From positions 1-53,076 of the forward strand of contig JAWXBP010000379.1 in the NCBI GenBank assembly GCA_034440135.1: a stretch of 53,076 bases of DNA, given 5' to 3'. Shown here in pieces: positions 33,512-41,956 of this stretch. The DNA is from Planctomycetia bacterium (lineage in GTDB: Bacteria; Planctomycetota; Planctomycetia; Pirellulales; JALHLM01). The notes under the pieces were generated by a model that saw only the letters and a program-made list of their open reading frames with translations, did not search any database and was not told the DNA's origin. The stretch's first letter is position 1. Each line of letters opens with the position of its first letter. Both the position numbers and the translations under genes were made by a program.

Positions 33512-36235
33512 ATGCGTCGCCCTCGCACTTTCATCTGTTTGGGCTGCTTCATCGGCGGATTGCTCGCCTGGTTGATCGTCGCCTTGACACTCGCGGTGGA
33601 GCCCCGCGCCGCGGCGGATGAAGTGGACGACGCCGTTGTCGGACCGCCGGCCGCGGACGGAAGTTTCGTCGTGGCCAGCGGGCAGTACGTCCGTCCCGCG
33701 GGGCAATCCTTGGCGTTCGGCGGCCGGCCGGTCGACCTCGTACTCTCGCCGGATGGCCGCACGCTGTATGCGAAAGACAACCGCGGACTGCTGGTGCTGA
33801 ACACCGCCGACTGGACGCTGCGTCAAACACTTCCCTTTGGCGAAGCTGGCGGCTCGCTACACGGCATCGCTGTATCGCAAGATGGGAAACACGTGTATGC
33901 GACCGACGCGGCGCGGACCCTGTTCGAGGGCGCCGTCGGCGGCGACGGGCTGGTGACCTGGACGCACAGCATCGATCTGCCCGGGCCGGAACAAGATCCA
34001 GACAAGCGCGACGCGGCGGAGAACAACGCCTTCGGCTGCGGCATCGCATTGTCGACGGACGGCGCCACGGCTTACGTCTGTTTGTCCCGCAACAATACTT
34101 TGGGCGTGGTGAGCCTCGCGGAAGGCCGATTGATTCAAGAGATTCCGGTCGGCGTAGCGCCCTTCGACGTGGCGCTCAGCCCCGACGGCGCCACCGCCTA
34201 TATCTCGAACTGGGGCGGACGCCGCGCGAAAACTGGGGAACGGACCGCGAAGTCGGCCGGCACCGACACCCTGATCGACGAACGCGGCGTGGCCTCCAGC
34301 GGCACCTTGGGAAAGATCGACTTGGAGCAAGGCGCCATGACGGCCGAAGTCGAAGTCGGCCTGCATCCCAGCGACTTGGAACTTGCGCACGACGGCGCGA
34401 CGTTGTATGTGGCGAATGCGAATTCCGATACCGTGGCCTGCGTCTCCACTAACGACTTCAAGATCCTGGAAACGATCTCGACGCGACCGCTCGCGGAATT
34501 GCCGTTCGGTTCGATGCCGAACGCCATCGCACTTTCTCGCGACGGCCGGACGCTGTACGCGGCCAACGGCGGCAACAACGCCGTGGCCGTGATTCAACTT
34601 GCCGCCGCGCGCGGCGAAGCCAGCCGCTTACTCGGCTTCATCCCCACGGCCTGGTATCCCGGCGGCGTGGTCGTCGACGACACGCATCTGTACGTCGCGA
34701 ACATCAAGGGAGAAGGTTCGCGCAACGAAGAGGAGCCGAACAAAGGTTGGAACAGCCACTGGCACCGCGGCACGATCACAAAATGTCCGCTGCCGTCCGC
34801 TGAGACATTGAAACAATACACGGAACAAGTCGTCGCGGACGCCCAGATTCCCGCCGTATTGCGGGCGTTGGAAAAGTCGCAAAGCAAAGTAGACGCTGTG
34901 CCAGTGCCAGCGAAGCAGGGCGAGCCGTCGGTGTTCGAGCACGTGATCTACGTCATCAAAGAGAACCGCACCTACGACCAGGTTTTCGGCGACTTTGCCC
35001 ACACCAACGCCGATCCGTCGCTCTGCATCTTCGGTCGCGATGTCTCGCCGAATCACCACGCGATCGCCGAGCAGTTCGTGATTCTTGACAACTACTACTG
35101 CAACGGCGTCCTCTCCGCCGACGGGCACTCCTGGGCGACCGAAGGCAACGTCACCGACCATCTGGAAAAAGCCTTCGGCGGGTTCGCGCGGAGCTATACG
35201 TTCGGCGACGATCCGATCACCTATTCCTCGACAGGCTTCATCTGGGACAACGCACTGGGGCACGGGCTGTCGTTCCGCAACTATGGCGAATTCGACACCA
35301 CCGAAACCGTGCCGAAGCAGGCCACGTTCCTGGAAATCTATCGCGACTACCAAAACAAGGCTGGCAAGATTCAGTTCCGCCACACGATCGGCATCGACCG
35401 GCTCCGGCAGTACAGCCATCCGGAATTTCAAGGTTGGAACATGAACATCAGCGACGTTCAGCGAATGGACGTCTTCCTCGAGGAATTCCGCAAGTTCGAG
35501 GAATCAGGCGCATTGCCCAATCTGATCATCATGACGTTGCCGCAGGATCACGGCTCCGGCATGTCGCCCGGCTCACCGACGCCGCGCGCACACATGGCGG
35601 ACAACGACCTTGCGGTAGGGCGACTGGTCGAAGCCGTCTCGAAAAGCAAGTTCTGGCCGAAGACCTGCATCTTCATCAACGAGGATGATCCGCAGAACGG
35701 CTTCGATCACGTGGACGGACATCGTTCGATCTGCCTGGTCGTCAGCCCCTATACGAAGCGCGGCGAGGTGGTCAGCAAGTTCTACAATCAGACGTCCGTC
35801 ATTCATACGATCGAGCGGATGCTCAGCCTGCCGCCGATGAATCAGATGGACGCCCTCGCGCCGCTGATGAGCGATTGCTTCGTCGCTGCGCCGGACTTGA
35901 CTCCGTACGCTGTGCTGCCGAACAACATTCCGCTCGACGAGTTGAATCCGGCGATGGCGCAGCTCGGTCCGCAAGAAAGGCACTGGGCCGAGCTAAGCCT
36001 GAAACAGGACTTCACCAAGGTCGATCGCGCCGACGAAGATTCGCTGAACCGCATTATCTGGCACGCGGTCAAAGGAGTCGACGCGCCGTATCCGGCCGAT
36101 TGGGCGGGTCCGCACGGTAAAGGGCTCGCCTCGCTGGGACTCTCCTTCGATCCAAACGCGGAAGACGAGGAAGAGGAAGAAGAGGAACGTGAGCGCGCCG
36201 AACGTGAAGCGGAAGGCGTAGCGGACGAGGACTAA
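33512..36235 (+). CDS. Exported beta-propeller protein fused to a phosphoesterase (PF04185-type) domain
   Basis: A 907-residue protein. An N-terminal signal or anchor (about 8-32) precedes YVTN-type beta-propeller repeats (about 45-430), with repeated DGRTLYA and DGATLYVAN motifs. The phosphoesterase/acid phosphatase domain starts at FEHVIYVIKENRTYDQVFGDF (about 480-500), including the ENRTxD signature, and continues with PNHHAIAEQFVILDNYY and GGS-like LPQDHGSG. The last 25 residues are strongly acidic (runs of Glu). The family includes phospholipase C and purple acid phosphatases; the substrate is unknown. ATG 33512 follows CAGGAA. The longer frame upstream overlaps the previous gene and is ignored. 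Confidence 0.86.
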   Translation: MRRPRTFICLGCFIGGLLAWLIVALTLAVEPRAAADEVDDAVVGPPAADGSFVVASGQYVRPAGQSLAFGGRPVDLVLSPDGRTLYAKDNRGLLVLNTADWTLRQTLPFGEAGGSLHGIAVSQDGKHVYATDAARTLFEGAVGGDGLVTWTHSIDLPGPEQDPDKRDAAENNAFGCGIALSTDGATAYVCLSRNNTLGVVSLAEGRLIQEIPVGVAPFDVALSPDGATAYISNWGGRRAKTGERTAKSAGTDTLIDERGVASSGTLGKIDLEQGAMTAEVEVGLHPSDLELAHDGATLYVANANSDTVACVSTNDFKILETISTRPLAELPFGSMPNAIALSRDGRTLYAANGGNNAVAVIQLAAARGEASRLLGFIPTAWYPGGVVVDDTHLYVANIKGEGSRNEEEPNKGWNSHWHRGTITKCPLPSAETLKQYTEQVVADAQIPAVLRALEKSQSKVDAVPVPAKQGEPSVFEHVIYVIKENRTYDQVFGDFAHTNADPSLCIFGRDVSPNHHAIAEQFVILDNYYCNGVLSADGHSWATEGNVTDHLEKAFGGFARSYTFGDDPITYSSTGFIWDNALGHGLSFRNYGEFDTTETVPKQATFLEIYRDYQNKAGKIQFRHTIGIDRLRQYSHPEFQGWNMNISDVQRMDVFLEEFRKFEESGALPNLIIMTLPQDHGSGMSPGSPTPRAHMADNDLAVGRLVEAVSKSKFWPKTCIFINEDDPQNGFDHVDGHRSICLVVSPYTKRGEVVSKFYNQTSVIHTIERMLSLPPMNQMDALAPLMSDCFVAAPDLTPYAVLPNNIPLDELNPAMAQLGPQERHWAELSLKQDFTKVDRADEDSLNRIIWHAVKGVDAPYPADWAGPHGKGLASLGLSFDPNAEDEEEEEEERERAEREAEGVADED

Positions 36236-36274
36236 TTGGCCGTCCGCCGGCGGCACGATCGCTACGACCCGCGT

Positions 36275-36304
36275 TTATGCCAAGGCTTGGGAGCAAACTA
36301 TAAT
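36275..36304 (+). promoter_or_regulatory. Candidate promoter for the response-regulator gene
   Basis: A perfect TATAAT (36299-36304) lies 51 bases before the ATG at 36355, with a poor -35 candidate TTATGC at 36275-36280 spaced 18 bases. Seen by eye only. Confidence 0.35.
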
Positions 36305-36354
36305 TGTTGCGCCCCCAGGTATTTCAGATTCCTTGGCTGTCGGGAGTTGTCGCA

Positions 36355-36828
36355 ATGTCGGGGTGTCAGAGCCGGTCCGTGCGAATGCTGCTCGTGGACG
36401 ACGATCCGAGCATGCTCAAATTGATTCGGGCCATTGTCGAGCGGTCGTTTCCCGATCAGATCTCGGTCGAGGTCGCGGAAGATCTGCGCATTGCCCGGCG
36501 GATGATCGAATCGAGTCCGGTGGACATTGTGATCACCGACATGGAAATGCCGGGCGTCAACGGCCTGGAAATTGTCCGTTGTGCGAAGCGGCGCAACGCC
36601 TATACGCAAGCGCTGATGTTGACCGGCCACTCCACGGTCGACTTGCTGCTCGACGCGATGGAACTCGGGGCGACCGACTACTTGTTGAAGCCGCTCGACA
36701 AAGACGAACTGATCGTCGTCCTCACGGAGACGATCAATCGGCTGACGCGCTGGCGCAAGGCCCTCAGCAATACCTACGCGACGCGCCAAAAAGCCGCGCA
36801 AGAAACTGTCGCCCAGACCGCTACGTAG
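36355..36828 (+). CDS. Stand-alone response regulator (receiver domain only)
   Basis: A 157-residue CheY-type protein. The receiver is complete: acidic pair in LLVDDDPS, the phosphate-accepting Asp in VITDMEMPGVNG, Thr in ALMLTGHS, and Lys in YLLKPLDKDEL. There is no output domain; the C-terminal 30 residues are charged (TRWRKALSNTYATRQK). It would pass phosphate or bind a partner directly. No histidine kinase lies in the window. ATG 36355 with GGGAG upstream. It converges on an amidohydrolase gene with a terminator between. Confidence 0.9.
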   Translation: MSGCQSRSVRMLLVDDDPSMLKLIRAIVERSFPDQISVEVAEDLRIARRMIESSPVDIVITDMEMPGVNGLEIVRCAKRRNAYTQALMLTGHSTVDLLLDAMELGATDYLLKPLDKDELIVVLTETINRLTRWRKALSNTYATRQKAAQETVAQTAT

Positions 36829-36847
36829 CGTTGTTGCGTTTCCCCAT

Positions 36848-36876
36848 AGTCGCCTTTCGCGGAGCGAAAGGCGACT
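36848..36876. terminator. Perfect 13-base hairpin between converging genes
   Basis: AGTCGCCTTTCGC (36848-36860) and its exact inverse (36864-36876) with loop GGA. It lies between the response-regulator and amidohydrolase stops, so could terminate both. A related copy lies at 41913-41941. Confidence 0.6.
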
Positions 36877-36886
36877 GTGCGCCACT

Positions 36887-38092
36887 CTATTTCTCGATCG
36901 CCGGCAACCGAGTGTCGACAAGCGCTTTGACGCCGGGAATAATCCGACAGGCGTTCACATAGTACACCTTGCGCAGGACATCGTCCGGCAGGCCGAGTCC
37001 GTCGATGTTCCATAAGCCTTGCGGCGGGAACGGTTCGTTCGCGTAAGGAAAATACTCATCCCAAGTTTCCAGCATCCGCCAGTGCGGATAGAGCCGTTCG
37101 CGCGAGCGCGGGCCGTCGGTGCCGAACAGGATACGGTCCGCGTGATCCAAGAAAAACTTGCGCGACGAATACGGTTGCCGTCCCAATTCGGCGATGCGGG
37201 CGGCGATTTCGACATTCAGATTCGGATATTTCTCCAGCCACGCGCCAACCGCGCGCAAATCCTCCGCATTCCCCGCCACGTGCGCGCCAATGAACACCGT
37301 CTGCGGGTGACGTTCCACGATCGCGATAAACGCCTGAAGTAGTGCTTCGCGCCGCGGCCACTGTGGCCCGTAGAAACTCCATTCCGGATGGCGGTTCAAT
37401 TCCTCCCAGCGTTCATTGTGTTGATCGATCGGCTCGAAAAACGCGGCAGGGTCGGCGACATGAATCAAGATCGGCAGACCCAACTCACCGCACGCCCGCC
37501 AAATCGGATCGAAGCGAGGGTCGTCGATCTTGAGCAGCGAACCGTCGGCGTTGCGGTAGCCGAGCCCAAATTGCTTGAAGATCTTCACGCCGCTCGCGCC
37601 GCGCTGCTTGGCGTCACGGAGGCGTTCCACGACCCGCTGGGCGAAGTCCGGTTGATTGCAATCCCACGTCGCCGGTTCGTCGGTGCGCCCCGCGCCTTGC
37701 CAATCGATATTGGCGAACGTAACGAACCGTCCGGAATGCCGCCCGTTTAGAAAGCGGAGATGCTCGTCGATCTCCTCGCCCCAATGGCCGTCAAGACTGA
37801 CCGAAACGGCGATATTCTGCTCGTCCATGATCCGCACATAGTCGTCGAGCGCCTCGGCGGACTGCTCCAACTTGATACGCCCATGGAGATGCACGTCCAC
37901 GACCGGAAACTTGGCGCGCCGAGTTTCGTGCTGCTTCAATTGCAGCATCGACCGCGGGCGAAACTGATCGAGCGCCAAATCCCGCCCCTCGCGGCCATCC
38001 AGCTGCGGAGCCGCCGGCTGCGCAGAAGCGCCGTCCGCAAACAGCGCGAGGCAGAATACCACGCCGGAAAGTCGCACGAAAATCGATTTCAT
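36887..38092 (-). CDS. Exported amidohydrolase (TIM-barrel, PF04909-type)
   Basis: A 401-residue protein with a Sec signal peptide (about 1-25, GASAQ). The barrel's metal site is seen as VVDVHLHGR (HxH), ILIHVADP (His), FIGAHVAGN (His) and LFGTDGPRS (Asp). PYVNACRII-like YVNACRIIPGV ends the barrel. The family covers decarboxylases and hydrolases of aromatic or lactone substrates; specificity unknown. ATG 38092 gives the signal; the frame runs 45 codons further upstream without support. It is convergent with the response regulator. Confidence 0.85.
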   Translation of the reverse strand: MKSIFVRLSGVVFCLALFADGASAQPAAPQLDGREGRDLALDQFRPRSMLQLKQHETRRAKFPVVDVHLHGRIKLEQSAEALDDYVRIMDEQNIAVSVSLDGHWGEEIDEHLRFLNGRHSGRFVTFANIDWQGAGRTDEPATWDCNQPDFAQRVVERLRDAKQRGASGVKIFKQFGLGYRNADGSLLKIDDPRFDPIWRACGELGLPILIHVADPAAFFEPIDQHNERWEELNRHPEWSFYGPQWPRREALLQAFIAIVERHPQTVFIGAHVAGNAEDLRAVGAWLEKYPNLNVEIAARIAELGRQPYSSRKFFLDHADRILFGTDGPRSRERLYPHWRMLETWDEYFPYANEPFPPQGLWNIDGLGLPDDVLRKVYYVNACRIIPGVKALVDTRLPAIEK

Positions 38093-38108
38093 AGCCAAGT
38101 CCGAGTAG

Positions 38109-38195
38109 GGTGGGCCGTGCGACAACAGGACCAATTTGACCGCGTACGCGACGACAAAAGTACAACGACGCAACGCCAAAGATGTCAGGCCCACC
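38109..38195. repeat. Short inverted repeat GGTGGGCC/GGCCCACC
   Basis: GGTGGGCC (38109-38116) and GGCCCACC (38188-38195) flank 71 bases in the spacer upstream of the amidohydrolase. A GTAGGGTGGGCC motif is, from memory, common in planctomycete spacers. No gene seen. Confidence 0.35.
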
Positions 38196-38295
38196 GTCAC
38201 GGGAAAGGCGAGCCCATCCAATCCCATTCAAGGTCAGCTGCAGCAATCGTGGAATTCTTTGCGTGCATTCCGGTGCCAGATAGTGCTGGAGCGCT

Positions 38296-39390
38296 CTACG
38301 ACGCCACGGTTTGAACAGAGACGACCTCGGACCGATGTTTATGTTCTCCATCATCCGCCTGTGATCCCACGGGTTTTGCCGCGGGCATAAAGCGCCGCTC
38401 AATAAAGACGTGAAACGGCCAGGCGAGCAACAGGGAGCCTGCAACGCAGATCGGCACAACAATCAGCAATCGCTCGGCAGGTGAACTTAGCCCGTGCTCG
38501 CGCAGCCAGCGTTGCACTGGATCGCAAACGATCGTGTGCGTCAGATACAAGCTATAGCTGGCTACTCCGCAGCGGTAGAGCCAAGTCAGCGATTGCATCC
38601 CGGCGATTGACTTGTCAAAGCGATGCAGCCCGAGCATGACAGCCGAGAAAAAACAGCCCGACGCAATGCCTACCGATTCGTTCCAGATGGCGCAGCCGCC
38701 GATCACCGCCAACAGAATTCCAGCCCGGCTGGCCCATACCTCCCAGCGCGACTTGCTATGCAAAGCATGGAATACAAACACGCCGGGCGCAAAGGATAAC
38801 CACGTCCCCGCGAATACCACGCCGGTTAGGTCCACGAGTCCCACCCGATCCGCCACGATCACACCGACAGTCAGCCCGCAAAGTCCAATTACGATCGAGA
38901 GAAACGCTCGTTGCGGCAGCAGCAGTAAGAGGCCGCAGGTCAAGTAGAACTGTTCTTCGTGACAGAGCGTCCAGGCCTGTGTGAGAAACATTTGCGATTC
39001 ACTTGGGCCAACTACCAGGTAGCGCCAACTCTCGGTAAGCGTGAGATTCCCCAGCACCATCCAATGGGACGGCCAAACTTTCGGCATCCCTTGTTGTGCC
39101 AAGTGGAGGGTCAGCATCAATAGGAGCGCTGCCCAGTACGGTGGGAAGATGCGCCGAAAGCGGCGAAACATGAAATGGCCGAAACTATGTTCCTTTTTTC
39201 GCGACGAGTCGACCGCGGCGGCAATGCAGTACCCTGAGATCGCAAAAAAGATCCCCACGCCCATCCTGCCTAGCGGTGGAACAACTCCAATGGTCCCGCG
39301 CCAAACAGCCGGGCCCAACGAGTGCGAAACAACCACCATCAGGCAGGCGAGGCCTCGCCAGTGGTCGAGAGTATAGTACCGCGTGCTCAT
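38296..39390 (-). CDS. Acyltransferase 3 family membrane protein (OafA/NodX-like)
   Basis: A 364-residue membrane protein with about ten helices. It begins YYTLDHWRGLACLMVVVSHS, with the family's DxxRGxA and His; GVGIFFAISGYCIA and RRFRRIFPPYW are the next hallmarks, and the SYSLYLTHTIV segment is near the end. Such enzymes move acyl groups onto surface polysaccharides or lipids. The acceptor is unknown. It is divergent from the kinase gene, across a 275-base spacer with no recognisable element. Confidence 0.87.
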   Translation of the reverse strand: MSTRYYTLDHWRGLACLMVVVSHSLGPAVWRGTIGVVPPLGRMGVGIFFAISGYCIAAAVDSSRKKEHSFGHFMFRRFRRIFPPYWAALLLMLTLHLAQQGMPKVWPSHWMVLGNLTLTESWRYLVVGPSESQMFLTQAWTLCHEEQFYLTCGLLLLLPQRAFLSIVIGLCGLTVGVIVADRVGLVDLTGVVFAGTWLSFAPGVFVFHALHSKSRWEVWASRAGILLAVIGGCAIWNESVGIASGCFFSAVMLGLHRFDKSIAGMQSLTWLYRCGVASYSLYLTHTIVCDPVQRWLREHGLSSPAERLLIVVPICVAGSLLLAWPFHVFIERRFMPAAKPVGSQADDGEHKHRSEVVSVQTVAS

Positions 39391-39665
39391 GGTGCAATTC
39401 TCAAGTCAGGCGTTGTGCTGCCGCGCCGAGATTTTATTGAGGGAGAGCGCGGATGGCGGCGACTCGCCGAAGCAAGCCATCGGCGCCCACGCAATCGAAC
39501 TGCCTCCGGACTTGCCCGTCTCGGACCTCGAATCGCATCGTCTCGCAGTCGTTTCTTGAGCCAAACCGGGCGAAGTGCTAGTGTACACCGTGTCAGGCGG
39601 GATTTCGCGGGTGCGGAGTTTCGCTTGTTCCGCGATTTCTCCCGTTCCTTTGCGCTTAGCACCGC

Positions 39666-41879
39666 GTGACCGCGTCCACCGAACGTACCGAAGGGCAGTC
39701 TCCCGACGAACGGCGTCAGGCGATCGAATTGAGTCTGCGGCGCACCCGGCCGCCGGGGCAGGCCCCTGGTTTCGAGCCCCAGGAGTTCCTCGGCGCGGGG
39801 GCCTATGGCGAGGTTTGGGTGGCGATCGACCGCAACACCGGGCGGCGCGTGGCTATCAAGTTCTACTCGCATCATGGGGGACTCGACTGGTCGCTGCTGA
39901 CGCGCGAGGTCGAAAAGCTGCGATTCCTGTTCGCCGATCGCTACGTCGTGCAACTGATCGCCGTCGGCTGGGATGCCGATCCTCCCTACTACGTCATGGA
40001 ATACGTGGAGCGCGGCTCGCTCGCTAAACGCTTGGGCGAGGTCGGGCGGTTGCCGGTCGAAGAGGCGACGCGTGTGTTCAGGGACGTAGCCATCGGGCTA
40101 GTGCACGCCCACGGCAAGGGCGTGCTGCACTGCGATCTCAAGCCGGCCAACGTGTTATTAGATCAAGACGGTCGACCCCGGCTCGCCGATTTCGGCCAGG
40201 CACGGCTCTCGCATGAGCAAACTCCCTCGCTTGGTACGCTGTTTTATATGGCGCCGGAGCAAGCCGATCTCCAAGCGGCGCCCGACGCACGGTGGGACGT
40301 CTACGCGCTTGGGGCTTTGCTGTACACGATGCTTGTTGGCGAGCCGCCGCATCGTTCGCCCCGCACGGTCACGGCCCTGGAGCAGCCCAGCGGCCTGGCG
40401 CACCGGTTGGAACGCTATCGTGAACTGCTGCGCAATGACCCGCTTCCCGACGCCCATCGCAAAACGCCGGGCGTCGATCGGGCGCTGGCGGAAATCCTGG
40501 AACGGTGCCTGGAGATCGATCCCGACAATCGCTATCCCAACGTACAGGCGGTGCTCGATGCCTTGCGTGCGCGCGACGCCCGGCGGTCGAGACAACCGTT
40601 GATCTTGCTCGGCGCCTTGGGCCCGCTGTTGTTGATGGCGGTGATGGCATTTTTTGCCTGGCGCGGTTTCGAGGCCGCATATAAGGTCGCCGATCAGGAG
40701 CTGACGAAAAAAGCTCTGGACAGCAAGCAGTACTACGCGCGGTTCGTGGCGAACGCCGCGGCGTACGAATTGGAACGCCGCTTCGAACTGGTGGAAGACA
40801 TTGCCGCGGAGAGCGAGTTTCGTCAGCGTCTCGCTCCGTTGATCGACGACGAGGCGCTGCGGCCAACCATGGAGCGACTCAGCGCTTCGGCATTCGCCGT
40901 TCCCGACAATCAACTCACTCCAACGTTGCGGGCGGAACAGACCGCACTGCAGGAGACGTTGCTGGAGAATCAAGCCCGGTTGTATTTGGAAGATTATTTC
41001 CAGCAAAAACTCAGCAACGTCCGCGGCATCAAAGTGGCGAGCTGGTTTTTCACCGACACGCGGGGCCTTCAAATCGTCCGCGTACCGTCGAATCGAGTGA
41101 ACATCGGCTCGAACTTCGGTTGGCGCACCTATTTTCATGGCGGCCCGCTGGAGCAGCCCTCGACGTGGCGACCCGGCCCGAACGATCACGTCCAAGAGAC
41201 GCAACTCTCGGCGGTGTTTCAAAGTACCAGCTCGAATCTTTGGGTCGTCGGCATTTCCACGCCCGTCTATCGCGGCGACGAATTCTTGGGCGTGCTGGCG
41301 CTCACGGTCGAAGTCGGGCAGTTCGCCGATCTGCGAGGCAGTGGGCAGAATCGCGAGTTCGCGGTGATGGTCGACGGCCGAACGAGCAACCCGGGCGTCA
41401 TCGTCCAGCACGAGTTGTTCACGAAGCTACTGGAACAAAAGCGCGGCGAGTTCTTGCGCCGTTTCCGTGACTATCGCGTGCCGATCGAGCAGATCGGCGA
41501 TACCGAGGACCGCTATCAAGACCCGTTCGCCAAAGACCTGCTCGGCGCCGATTACCGCGGCGATTGGCTGGCGGCAAAGACACCGGTCCGCGTGCGCGAC
41601 GAGGAGACCGGGCTCTTCGTGATCGTGCAGGAACGCTACGACGAAGCGATCGGCGAGGCCCTTTCGCCTCTCAAACGGGCCGCCATTACGCGCAGCCTGC
41701 TGGGCGTGGCGGCCATGGTAATCATCGTCACAGGACTCTGGGCCTACGTGATGCGTTCTTGGAATCAATCCACCAGCGTTGACGACCTGCGCGACGAGGG
41801 CGCCTTGCGTCCGACGAAAGATGACCCCACGCTGGACTTGCGGGCACGCGAAGAAACTCGCACGGAGCGGTCGGACTAA
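39666..41879 (+). CDS. Hanks-type Ser/Thr kinase with C-terminal Cache sensor (non-RD)
   Basis: A 737-residue membrane kinase. The kinase domain (about 38-300) has LGAGAYGEVWVA, VAIK, the catalytic loop HCDLKPANVLL (Cys in place of the Arg of HRD, so a non-RD kinase) and ADFGQAR. One membrane helix (about 313-333) leads to an extracytoplasmic dCache-like sensor (about 340-670), with GIKVASWFFTDTRGLQI and DEFLGVLALTVEV, and a second helix (about 676-697) returns to the cytoplasm. This is a receptor with the kinase first and the sensor last. GTG start with no clear ribosome site. Confidence 0.87.
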   Translation: MTASTERTEGQSPDERRQAIELSLRRTRPPGQAPGFEPQEFLGAGAYGEVWVAIDRNTGRRVAIKFYSHHGGLDWSLLTREVEKLRFLFADRYVVQLIAVGWDADPPYYVMEYVERGSLAKRLGEVGRLPVEEATRVFRDVAIGLVHAHGKGVLHCDLKPANVLLDQDGRPRLADFGQARLSHEQTPSLGTLFYMAPEQADLQAAPDARWDVYALGALLYTMLVGEPPHRSPRTVTALEQPSGLAHRLERYRELLRNDPLPDAHRKTPGVDRALAEILERCLEIDPDNRYPNVQAVLDALRARDARRSRQPLILLGALGPLLLMAVMAFFAWRGFEAAYKVADQELTKKALDSKQYYARFVANAAAYELERRFELVEDIAAESEFRQRLAPLIDDEALRPTMERLSASAFAVPDNQLTPTLRAEQTALQETLLENQARLYLEDYFQQKLSNVRGIKVASWFFTDTRGLQIVRVPSNRVNIGSNFGWRTYFHGGPLEQPSTWRPGPNDHVQETQLSAVFQSTSSNLWVVGISTPVYRGDEFLGVLALTVEVGQFADLRGSGQNREFAVMVDGRTSNPGVIVQHELFTKLLEQKRGEFLRRFRDYRVPIEQIGDTEDRYQDPFAKDLLGADYRGDWLAAKTPVRVRDEETGLFVIVQERYDEAIGEALSPLKRAAITRSLLGVAAMVIIVTGLWAYVMRSWNQSTSVDDLRDEGALRPTKDDPTLDLRAREETRTERSD

Positions 41880-41912
41880 CTGCGTTCGATCCGCGCCACG
41901 TTGTCGCCCCAT

Positions 41913-41941
41913 AGTCTCCTATCGCTCCGCGAAAGGGGACT
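41913..41941. terminator. 13-base hairpin, diverged copy of the 36848 terminator
   Basis: AGTCTCCTATCGC (41913-41925) and GCGAAAGGGGACT (41929-41941) pair with two mismatches, loop TCC. It separates converging kinase and DUF1559 genes, as its relative does at 36848. Confidence 0.5.
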
Positions 41942-41956
41942 GTGGTTCACGCGATG

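Noticed and set aside
39387-39953. Minus-strand frame of 188 codons over the kinase N-terminus
   Set aside because: No domain and low-complexity composition; shadow of the kinase gene and its leader.
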